Origin: Clostridia bacterium
GTDB taxonomy: Bacteria; Bacillota; Clostridia; Oscillospirales; Acutalibacteraceae
Assembly: GCA_017442445.1 (NCBI GenBank)
Contig: JAFRZS010000274.1
Location: 1 to 8,903, forward strand
Direction of reading: 5' to 3'
Length of the DNA stretch: 8,903 bases
Made by a program: the position numbers and the translations under genes. Numbering within the stretch: position 1 is the first letter of the stretch; every line of letters starts with the position of its first letter. This document shows positions 1 through 5,605 of this stretch, one piece after another. The notes beneath the pieces were generated by a model. That model did no database searches. It saw only the letters and a list, made by a program, of their open reading frames with translations, and was not told where the DNA came from.

Positions 1-14
1 AAAAATGATACAGA

Positions 15-205
15 ACGAACAAACGGAGCAAAATCAAGGCTTCAGACTTGATTTTGTTTACCCGAAGGCGTACAAAGGTACGTCGAGTGGCGATGTTTGT
101 TTGTAGCATAAAACAAAAAATTAAATAATTGTGTTTCTTAAACTGTCTAAGGGGTTCTTACAAGTATCAACTTGCAAGAACCCCTTGATTCATCTTGTTT
201 TATGC
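15..205. other. nested inverted-repeat element, possible structured RNA
   Basis: No confident gene lies in the first 230 bases, but complementary segments nest in order. Positions 15-24 can pair with 95-104 (10 bp, one G-U). Inside that helix are a 10-bp hairpin (29-38 with 47-56) and a short hairpin (about 69-74 with 77-82, sharing CGTAC/GTACG). Positions 106-116 then pair perfectly with 195-205 (11 bp) and enclose the long hairpin at 149-186. One strand could thus form a three-way junction followed by a second long helix. A + strand frame also reads through 5-106 as 33 codons ending GTSSGDVCL, so part of this could be the 3' end of a small gene or an ORF-like stretch inside a repeat. I cannot name an RNA family or say which strand is transcribed. 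The pairings are seen directly; any function is inference. Confidence 0.35.
149..186. repeat. long hairpin, terminator-like but without a U-tract
   Basis: Positions 149-159 pair perfectly with 176-186 (11 bp, including a GGGG/CCCC block). After one A-C mismatch (160/175), 161-165 pair with 170-174 around a four-base loop. Neither side is followed directly by a run of T, so it is not a textbook intrinsic terminator. It lies between a possible rightward unit ending near 106 and the terminator of the leftward operon. It may end or protect a + strand transcript, or be one arm of the larger element at 15-205. Confidence 0.5.
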
Positions 206-230
206 GGTCTGTACTTTTTTTACATCCCCT

Positions 231-266
231 AAAAAAATAAAGCTGTCAAAACGACAGCTTTATTTT
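231..266 (-). terminator. intrinsic terminator of the ireB operon
   Basis: A 14-bp perfect stem (234-247 with 253-266) has a five-base loop. On the minus strand it is followed by seven T (237-231, partly within the stem). The stem overlaps the stop codon (267-265) of the 96-residue gene, so transcription ends right behind that gene. It therefore closes a two-gene unit, with no room for further genes in that operon. Confidence 0.9.
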
Positions 267-555
267 ATTCCTGGGAAAGTGCTCTTTCAAGCCAGATTGT
301 ACCAATATCCATAGCGGCATAGAGCCCGCGTTTCTCACTCTTTTTAACGATCTGTTCGTTAAGGGGGAGTGTTGTATCGGTATTTACCAACTGTACGATA
401 ACTCTGTCTGCAACATCAAGGTCATCAATTTTCTTTGAGGTTACAATTTGCATAACAAGTACAAACTTGTCAGAAGGATTACCGTAATAAATTGTGTTTC
501 CGCATCTTACAAGAGGGCGACCTTTGTAAGATAAAAATTTCTGTTTAGTTGCCAT
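265..555 (-). CDS. conserved-looking hypothetical protein, 96 aa, co-transcribed with ireB
   Basis: I cannot assign a function. The 96-residue product has no signal peptide, membrane segment or cysteine cluster (one Cys, residue 18), so it should be cytosolic. The N-terminal half looks beta-rich (a KGRPLVRCGNTIYYG stretch, then FVLVMQIV and RVIVQLV). The C-terminal third contains KKSEKRGLYAAMDIGTIWLERAL, here given as residues about 71-93, which looks helical. The ATG at 555 is preceded by a GGTGAT-type ribosome binding site five bases upstream. The gene starts 41 bases after the ireB stop, on the same strand, and ends inside the operon terminator, so it is very likely co-transcribed with ireB. 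From memory, similar short proteins occur in other gut Clostridia, but I could not check this. It sits where ruvX follows ireB in many Firmicutes, but nothing in it resembles RuvX. Confidence 0.75.
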   Translation of the reverse strand: MATKQKFLSYKGRPLVRCGNTIYYGNPSDKFVLVMQIVTSKKIDDLDVADRVIVQLVNTDTTLPLNEQIVKKSEKRGLYAAMDIGTIWLERALSQE

Positions 556-596
556 GAAATATCACCAACGGCAAGACTGCCTGATCCTTTCTGAAA

Positions 597-842
597 TTAT
601 AAACTGAGATAATTCTTAACGAGCGAACTGAGAAGCTCATCACGGTCAAGACGGCGGATGAGATTTCTTGCGTTATTATGTGTTGTAATATAAGTCGGAT
701 CTTCTGAAAGAATATAACCGACAATCTGACTGACCGGGTTATAGCCTTTTTCTTTAAGAGCATCATACACAAGCTGCAAAGTTGCTTTAGTCTCTGCATC
801 AGCATCGTTTTTGATTGAAAAAGTCTGAGTTTTATCAATCAT
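597..842 (-). CDS. ireB: IreB family regulatory phosphoprotein (UPF0297, YrzL-like)
   Basis: The 81-residue product matches the IreB/YrzL family. It shows the family core EKGYNPVSQIVGYILSEDP (residues about 35-53), then NNARNLIRRLDRDEL and a C-terminal LVKNYL. In Enterococcus, IreB is a cytosolic protein phosphorylated by the PASTA-domain Ser/Thr kinase IreK on two N-terminal threonines and limits cephalosporin resistance. The threonines at residues 5 and 7 here (IDKTQTF) lie at the matching place, so they are candidate phosphosites by inference. I chose the ATG at 842: GGAGG lies at 855-851 with an eight-base spacer, and the protein then begins like B. subtilis YrzL. An ATG at 869 would add nine residues, but it falls within a few bases of the predicted transcription start. 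No kinase gene is in the window. Confidence 0.93.
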   Translation of the reverse strand: MIDKTQTFSIKNDADAETKATLQLVYDALKEKGYNPVSQIVGYILSEDPTYITTHNNARNLIRRLDRDELLSSLVKNYLSL

Positions 843-880
843 TTTAAACACCTCCGATGAATTATCCATTCTACAGTAGT

Positions 881-909
881 ATTATACAATACTTTTTAAA
901 TTAAAACAA
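881..909 (-). promoter_or_regulatory. promoter of the ireB operon
   Basis: On the minus strand, TTGTTT (909-904) is followed after 17 bases by a perfect TATAAT (886-881). Transcription should begin near 874, giving a leader of about 32 bases to the chosen ireB start at 842. It is divergent to the nnr promoter, and the two share the AT-rich interval 870-1000. Confidence 0.75.
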
Positions 910-940
910 TAGCAAAAATGAAGAAATTTTATTATTATTA

Positions 941-993
941 TGTAAATATTAGTAAAAATATGATATAATATATGAAGAATTGTTCTCAGGAGG
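941..993 (+). promoter_or_regulatory. promoter and ribosome binding site of the nnr operon
   Basis: A perfect TATAAT (964-969) is preceded by TG at 961-962, making an extended -10 element. The -35 region 17 bases upstream (TGTAAA, 941-946) is poor, as is common with extended -10 promoters. A full AGGAGG at 988-993 follows, seven bases before the ATG at 1001. This site fixes 1001 as the natural start of nnr, although that frame is broken 20 codons later. Confidence 0.75.
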
Positions 994-1000
994 ACAAAGA

Positions 1001-2529
1001 ATGAAAGTTTTAACAATCAAACAGATGCAAAAAGCTGAAGAAAATGCCGTAATATGGGCATGACATATCTCAGACTAATGGAAAACGCGGGTGCCGCCTG
1101 TTCCAAATACATATACGATTACATAAGATCAGATGACAGACCGTGCAGAAAAATTACAATCTTGTGCGGAAGCGGTAAAAATGCAGGTGACGGACTGGTA
1201 ATTGCCAGAAAGCTCAAGCAGTCAGGCTTTGATGTGTCTGTAATATTTGTCTATGATTGTATGAAAGCCGGAGACACAATAGAAATGTACACAAGATGTG
1301 ACGGTCTTGACATAAGATTTTACAAAGCGTCGCTTCATTGTGACGAAGCAGAGTTTGAAATTGACAGTGCTGATATAATTGTAGATGCAATTTTCGGTAT
1401 AGGCTTCAAGGGTGAGCTTGACGAAGCAACTGCTTCCATAATTGAACAGGCAAATCTCTCAAGAGCAAAACGCATCTCAATTGATGTGCCGAGCGGTTTA
1501 TCTGCTGAAGGCGAATGTCCTATATATATAAAAGCTGATGTAACAATTGCAATTGCGGCATTGAAGCCGGTTCATTTATTGCATGTAGATAAAATAGGAA
1601 AAGCGGTAACGGTTGATATAAGTATTCCTGAAAATTGCTTCCCTGAAAACACAGCTAATGTGATAATTCCGACAACTGAAAATATAATTAAAGTTCTTCC
1701 TAAAAAAAGTGATAATGCACATAAAGGCGATTTCGGACGCGCTGTAATTATTGCGGGATCCATGAATTATCAGGGCGCGGCTGTTTTATCAGCAAATGCA
1801 TGTGTAAGAAGCGGTGCAGGAATAACACAGCTTATATTCCCGAAGTCTGCATATCCTGCAATTGCGCCCAAAGTAACCGAACCTATTTTGTTGCCTGTTG
1901 CTTCGAGTGCTGAGGGTACAATTTCCGCAATGGCAGAGTTTGAAATTCATAATGCGATAAAATCTGCCGATGCAGTATTGATTGGTTGCGGATTAGGTAA
2001 TAACGAGGAAACCAATTCCATAGTATATCATGTTATAAGAAATGCAGAGTGTCCGATAGTAATTGATGCTGATGGTATAAATGCCGTTGCTAAAAATATA
2101 GATATATTAAAGGAAGCAAAAGCTCCCTTGATATTGACGCCTCACCCCGGTGAAATGTCAAGACTTACAGGCAAAAATGTCGGCACAAGTGTACCGGAAA
2201 GAATTATGACTGCACTGAAATTTTCTGAAGAATACAATGTTGTTGTAGTTTTAAAGGGTGCAAATACAATCGTCGCGAGTAATAATTTACCTGTATTTAT
2301 AAATACAACAGGTAATAACGGCATGGCAACAGGCGGTAGCGGTGATACACTTGCGGGTATAATTACAGCGTTGTTGGCGCAGTCTGCAAAAGTATTTGAT
2401 GCGGCTGCTGCGGGAGTTTTTATACACGGACTTGCCGCTGACAGAGTAGCTGAAAAGCACTCAAAAAGAGGTATGACACCTACGGATATTATTAACGAAT
2501 TGCCTGATACCTACGGTTTATTTGAATAG
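1001..2529 (+). CDS. nnr: bifunctional NAD(P)H-hydrate epimerase / ADP-dependent dehydratase, frameshifted near its start
   Basis: This is a fused YjeF_N (NnrE) and YjeF_C (NnrD) protein that repairs hydrated NADH and NADPH: the first half interconverts the R and S epimers, and the second dehydrates the S form using ADP. Numbering from the ATG at 1054, the epimerase part shows GSGKNAGDG (39-47; many homologues have GNNGGDG), VDAIFGIG (110-117) and DVPSG (144-148). The ribokinase-like part shows HKGDFGRAVIIAGS (223-236), TPHPGEMSRLTG (362-373) and GGSGDTLAG (427-435), with the likely catalytic Asp at 431. The N-terminus is broken. The ATG at 1001 with its strong ribosome site reads MKVLTIKQMQKAEENAV, then hits TGA at 1061. 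The rest is in the -1 frame, beginning NMGMTYLRLMENAG. One missing A near 1051 explains it; restored, the protein has 509 residues. As it stands, translation might restart at ATG 1054 or 1060, losing about 18-20 residues. A sequencing error is equally possible. Confidence 0.9.
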
Positions 2530-2540
2530 GAGTTGTTTTA

Positions 2541-3008
2541 CTGAAAAGACTTATCTTCATGATTTTACCGCTATTGTTACTTTGTTCGTGCAGCGGTTTT
2601 TCAGAAGTAAAAAAAATATCCCCGCCTCAGAAATTTACAGCAGAATTTTCTGTTGGTGAATTTTCAGGGAATATTGAATTTGAAAATCTCGGAGAAACTA
2701 TAATTGATGTTTCGTTGCCTGAATCTGTTTCATCAATGCGTTTTGTTATAAAGGCAGATACTTGTTTTCTGAAATATTCAGGCATGGAATTTGAATGTGA
2801 CAAAAGTCTTTTGAACGGCAGTATTCCTGATACGATTGTAAAAGTAGTTTCCGATTTGCTTTTGAATAACGAAATAATTGAAGCGAAAGAAGAAAAATCG
2901 GATATTGTCAGAAAAGGCAGTTGGTATAAGGTATATCAGAACCGTGAAAGCGGACTCATCAAACAGATTGAGGCATCAGACTATAATATTAAATTCACTT
3001 ACCGATAA
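2541..3008 (+). CDS. putative lipoprotein, 155 aa, probable CTG start
   Basis: This is a small exported lipoprotein of unknown function. Reading from CTG at 2541, the N-terminus is a short type II signal peptide: charged KR, a hydrophobic run, then the lipobox LCSC with the lipidated Cys at residue 17. The mature part is beta-rich with a regular pattern (AEFSVGEFSGNIEFENLG, DVSLPESVSSMRFVI), resembling LolA/LppX-like folds, but I see no diagnostic motif. AGGAG at 2528-2532, overlapping the nnr stop, lies eight bases before the CTG. The first ATG (2559) has no suitable site and would remove the positively charged part of the signal. The gene follows nnr by 11 bases and is surely co-transcribed. 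In B. subtilis the LolA-like lipoprotein ydcC lies between acpS and alr-ndoAI-ndoA, so this may be a short counterpart. That link rests on position, not similarity. Confidence 0.75.
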   Translation: MKRLIFMILPLLLLCSCSGFSEVKKISPPQKFTAEFSVGEFSGNIEFENLGETIIDVSLPESVSSMRFVIKADTCFLKYSGMEFECDKSLLNGSIPDTIVKVVSDLLLNNEIIEAKEEKSDIVRKGSWYKVYQNRESGLIKQIEASDYNIKFTYR

Positions 3009-3010
3009 AC

Positions 3011-3049
3011 TCTCAAAGCGTAAACATAAGTGTAATTTGAGAATATAAT
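3011..3049 (+). promoter_or_regulatory. mazF promoter with an overlapping inverted repeat
   Basis: TAAACA (3021-3026, four of six matches to TTGACA) is followed after 17 bases by a perfect TATAAT (3044-3049). A perfect 7-bp inverted repeat, TCTCAAA (3011-3017) and TTTGAGA (3036-3042), brackets the -35 element and ends one base before the -10. It could be an operator or, as RNA, a stem after the lipoprotein stop codon. It has an 18-base loop and no T-run, so it is a poor terminator. The presence of a promoter suggests mazF has its own transcription start near 3056. Confidence 0.55.
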
Positions 3050-3055
3050 GTAACG

Positions 3056-3120
3056 GCGGTAAAAATTGCTCCCCGAATGATTAATACCGCATCAGGTTGG
3101 CAAAAATATAAATGCCAATC
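3056..3120 (+). other. hairpin-rich mazF leader
   Basis: Two stems can form in the predicted untranslated leader: GCGGTA/TACCGC (3056-3061 with 3085-3090), and an 8-bp stem (3095-3102 with 3113-3120, one G-U) around a ten-base A/T loop. The second ends nine bases before the GGAG of the mazF ribosome site. They could influence mRNA stability or initiation. The only reading frame here that could be translated is 15 codons (3077-3124) and has no ribosome site. Confidence 0.4.
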
Positions 3121-3141
3121 TTAATTACGGAGAGTGATATA

Positions 3142-3486
3142 ATGACAGTCAAAAGGGGAGAAATCTATTATGCAGATTTGAGTCCCGTAGTAGGTTCGGA
3201 ACAAGGAGGAATAAGACCTGTATTGATTGTTCAGAATGATGTCGGTAATAAGTACAGCCCAACGGTTATTGCGGCGGCGATAACAAGTCAGAGGTTTAAA
3301 ACTAATTTACCCACGCATATACAGGTGAACGCTGATGATTGCGGTCTTTCAAAGGATTCAATAGTTCTTCTTGAACAGGTCCGCACATTAGATAAAAGGC
3401 GTCTTAAAGAGAAAATGGGAAATCTTGATACGGCTGATATGGATAGAATAGATAAAGCTTTGTCCGTAAGCCTCGGAATACATTAA
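3142..3486 (+). CDS. mazF: MazF/EndoA (NdoA) family mRNA endoribonuclease toxin, no adjacent antitoxin gene
   Basis: The 114-residue protein aligns by eye along its whole length with B. subtilis EndoA/NdoA (116 aa), a homodimeric RNase that cuts mRNA at UACAU-type sites. The hallmark stretch VKRGEIYYADLSPVVGSEQG opens the protein. The catalytic Arg25 (in GGIRPVLI) and Thr48 (in AAAITSQ) are both kept, and LLEQVRTLDKRRL is present near residues 76-88, so the enzyme should be active. I chose ATG 3142, nine bases after GGAG at 3129-3132. An upstream ATG at 3112 would add ten residues, lacks a ribosome site and lies in a hairpin. In B. subtilis the antitoxin gene ndoAI lies directly upstream. Here the 133 bases upstream hold no antitoxin-sized frame, and the preceding gene is a lipoprotein. 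The antitoxin may be elsewhere or lost. The target sequence is inferred from the family. Confidence 0.95.
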   Translation: MTVKRGEIYYADLSPVVGSEQGGIRPVLIVQNDVGNKYSPTVIAAAITSQRFKTNLPTHIQVNADDCGLSKDSIVLLEQVRTLDKRRLKEKMGNLDTADMDRIDKALSVSLGIH

Positions 3487-3511
3487 AAGATTGTGAAAGG
3501 GATTGGTGGAT

Positions 3512-4471
3512 GTGAAAAAATTTACTAAAGTTTTAGGTACTATTGCGCTAAGTTGCGGAATCGGAGCATTTGCCTATAAGAAAATCGGAGAAAAATTTTA
3601 TGAATATGCATTGAGCGCAAAGGGTATTGATAAAATGCGAGGTGCAGACGAAATAGGCGGCGATGTCAAAGAAGTAATTGTGACAAGTGACTATGTTGCG
3701 CAGGGGAGAGCCTGGTTTAATGACAGTGAGAATGAACTCTTACACATTAAATCGTCGCTGTCAGACGAAATACCTGCACTTCTTTATAAATTACCCGAAG
3801 CTACAAACAGGTGGGCAATTGTATGTCACGGCTACGCAAGTAAGCCGTCTGATATGGGAGTGTTCGGAAAAATCTTCGCTTCTCAGGGATTCAATGTAAT
3901 TCTTCCAACAATGAGAGGTCATGCTGACAGCCCTTGTGAATATACAGGTATGGGTTGGGTTGAGCGTCTCGATGTGATTAGTCTTGTTGAGTATATAATT
4001 GAGCAGGATCCCGACGCACAGATTGTACTTTTCGGAGTATCAATGGGTGCGGCGTGTGTACTTATGACAACAGGTGAAAAATTACCCGAAAATGTAGTAT
4101 GTGCTGTTGCAGACTGCGGATATACATCAATATGGGATATTTTTACCGTGCAGATTAAAAATATTTTTCATCTTCCGCCGTTTCCTTTCCTCGATGCCGC
4201 AAATTCGGTATTCAAGAAAAAATCAGGCTTTGATTTAAAAGACGGCTCTGCGGTTGAACAGGTGAAGAAATCATGCACTCCAACCTTGTTTATTCACGGT
4301 TGTGACGATGACTTCGTACCGTTTTATATGCTTGATGAAATTTACAATTCTGCGGCTTGTGAAAAGGAAAAATACGCGGTTGAAAACGCAGCTCATGCCG
4401 TCGCTTCACTCGTTGCTGAAGACGAATATACCGATAGGGTTGTAAATTTTATTAATAAATATTTAAAGTAA
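3512..4471 (+). CDS. membrane-anchored alpha/beta hydrolase
   Basis: This is a 319-residue serine hydrolase of the alpha/beta fold (COG1073-like) with unknown substrate. One hydrophobic segment near residues 4-22 should anchor it in the membrane or act as an uncleaved signal. The catalytic domain then shows VCHGY (oxyanion region, about 104-108), the nucleophile elbow GVSMGA with Ser177, HGCDDDFVP with the likely acid Asp266, and AAHAVA with His295. The triad is therefore complete. I chose the GTG at 3512 because AAAGGGA (3496-3502) lies nine bases upstream. The in-frame TTG 3503 and GTG 3506 are too close to that site. It begins 25 bases after the mazF stop on the same strand and is followed by a terminator, so it probably shares the mazF transcript. 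An esterase, lipase or peptidase activity is possible; I cannot choose among them. Confidence 0.88.
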   Translation: MKKFTKVLGTIALSCGIGAFAYKKIGEKFYEYALSAKGIDKMRGADEIGGDVKEVIVTSDYVAQGRAWFNDSENELLHIKSSLSDEIPALLYKLPEATNRWAIVCHGYASKPSDMGVFGKIFASQGFNVILPTMRGHADSPCEYTGMGWVERLDVISLVEYIIEQDPDAQIVLFGVSMGAACVLMTTGEKLPENVVCAVADCGYTSIWDIFTVQIKNIFHLPPFPFLDAANSVFKKKSGFDLKDGSAVEQVKKSCTPTLFIHGCDDDFVPFYMLDEIYNSAACEKEKYAVENAAHAVASLVAEDEYTDRVVNFINKYLK

Positions 4472-4494
4472 GCTACAAAATGCATAAAAATTCT

Positions 4495-4532
4495 AAAAAG
4501 ATACATTTTTGTTTGTGAAATGTATCTTTTTT
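4495..4532 (+). terminator. intrinsic terminator after the hydrolase gene
   Basis: A 14-bp perfect stem (4495-4508 with 4518-4531) with a nine-base loop ends in six T and is followed by another T-run (4535-4540). It lies 23 bases after the hydrolase stop and separates that unit from the arginine operon. Confidence 0.92.
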
Positions 4533-4552
4533 CATTTTTTATCATAAAAAAG

Positions 4553-4600
4553 TTGAAATTTTTTACTATATAGTTTATAATATACTTTATTATCGGATAA
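4553..4600 (+). promoter_or_regulatory. arginine operon promoter with a downstream palindrome
   Basis: TTGAAA (4553-4558, five of six) is followed after 17 bases by a perfect TATAAT (4576-4581), the strongest promoter match in the window. Just downstream, about where transcription starts, lies a perfect palindrome TTATC-G-GATAA (4590-4600). Its place between promoter and ribosome site suits an operator, but it does not match the usual ArgR box (TGAAT...ATTCA). I see no leader peptide, T-box or riboswitch in the leader of about 50 bases. Confidence 0.75.
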
Positions 4601-4636
4601 AATTTTGATTTAGGATTTTTTCATTTGGAGGATGTA

Positions 4637-5566
4637 ATGTACAAGGTATTTATTGACGGCTCAGAGGGTACAACGGGGCTTAGAATTTTTGAAAGATTTG
4701 AAAAAAGAGATGATATTGAACTTATAAAAATCAGCTCTGAATTAAGAAAAGATCCCGATGAAAGACGAAGAATGTTTGAGAAAGCAGATATTGCATTTTT
4801 GTGTCTTCCTGATGTTGCCGCAATAGAGTCGGCAGAACTTGCAAAAGATGCTGATGTAAAGCTTATTGATACTTCAACAGCACACAGAACGGCAGACGGC
4901 TGGGCATACGGATTTCCTGAGCTGTCACCTGAACACAGAAACGCGATAATTAACGGCAGCAGAATTGCAGTACCGGGTTGTCATGCAAGTGGTTTTCAGG
5001 CAATTGTTTATCCTCTTATAAAAAGCGGAATAATCGCAGAGGATTATCCTTTGGCTGCAACGTCAATCACAGGCTACTCAGGCGGCGGAAAAAAGATGAT
5101 TGCTGAATATGAGGGAGAGGACAGAAACGATGAACTCTCATCACCAAGACTTTACGGTCTGACACAGGAACACAAGCATCTTAAAGAAATGAAGCATGTA
5201 TGCTCACTCAAAAATCCGCCGATGTTCTTACCTTATGTTGCAGATTATTACAGCGGAATGCTTGTAACAATACCTCTTGTAAGAGATTTCATGAAAACAA
5301 AGCTCTCTGTTGAAAAGCTCAGAGAATTTTATAAAGAGTATTATGACGGAAACAAAATGCTCAGGGTCAGCGAAGCTGAAGGCGGTTTCATGGGTTCAAA
5401 CAATATGACAGGCATTGATACCATGGAAATCTTTGTGCAGGGTAATGATGAAAGAATTACAGTCAGCGCACGATTTGATAATCTCGGCAAGGGTGCATCA
5501 GGTGCAGCGATACAGTGTATGAATCTTATGTTAGGCGCAGACGAAAGTAAGACTCTTCAGATATAA
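4637..5566 (+). CDS. argC: N-acetyl-gamma-glutamyl-phosphate reductase, type 2 (short form)
   Basis: ArgC reduces N-acetylglutamyl phosphate to N-acetylglutamate semialdehyde with NADPH, the third step of arginine synthesis. The 309-residue protein begins MYKVFIDGSEGTTGLRI, the nucleotide-binding GxxGxxG-like turn typical of the short type-2 family. The catalytic Cys115 is in VPGCHASGF, followed by GYSGGGKKM (147-155) and LTQEHKHL (175-182), where a histidine probably acts with the cysteine. Length and motif spelling differ from the commoner type-1 ArgC (about 340-350 aa, PGCYxT). I chose ATG 4637, five bases after GGAGG (4627-4631). The in-frame TTG at 4625 overlaps that site. It is the first gene of the operon and lies 39 bases before argJ. 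Confidence 0.95.
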   Translation: MYKVFIDGSEGTTGLRIFERFEKRDDIELIKISSELRKDPDERRRMFEKADIAFLCLPDVAAIESAELAKDADVKLIDTSTAHRTADGWAYGFPELSPEHRNAIINGSRIAVPGCHASGFQAIVYPLIKSGIIAEDYPLAATSITGYSGGGKKMIAEYEGEDRNDELSSPRLYGLTQEHKHLKEMKHVCSLKNPPMFLPYVADYYSGMLVTIPLVRDFMKTKLSVEKLREFYKEYYDGNKMLRVSEAEGGFMGSNNMTGIDTMEIFVQGNDERITVSARFDNLGKGASGAAIQCMNLMLGADESKTLQI

Positions 5567-5605
5567 AAGAAATAAAACGTGTTTACATAGAAAGGTAGAT
5601 TGGTA

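Noticed and set aside
840..869. ATG at 869 as the ireB start
   Set aside because: It lies about five bases from the predicted transcription start and has no ribosome site; the ATG at 842 has GGAGG and matches the family N-terminus.
1039..1056. Programmed -1 ribosomal frameshifting in nnr
   Set aside because: The four-A stretch at 1041-1044 is not in an X-XXY-YYZ heptamer in the right phase, and slipping there would give residues unlike the family. A missing base near 1051 fits the expected sequence better.
3077..3124. 15-codon frame upstream of mazF as a leader peptide or mini-antitoxin
   Set aside because: No ribosome binding site and far too short for a MazE-type protein.
3135..3143. TGATATAAT as an extended -10 promoter
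   Set aside because: It overlaps the mazF start codon, so a transcript from it would lack the gene's start; there is a better promoter at 3021-3049.
4541..4625. ArgR box, T-box or riboswitch upstream of argC
   Set aside because: No TGAAT/ATTCA pair and no conserved aptamer or leader peptide could be seen in the short leader.
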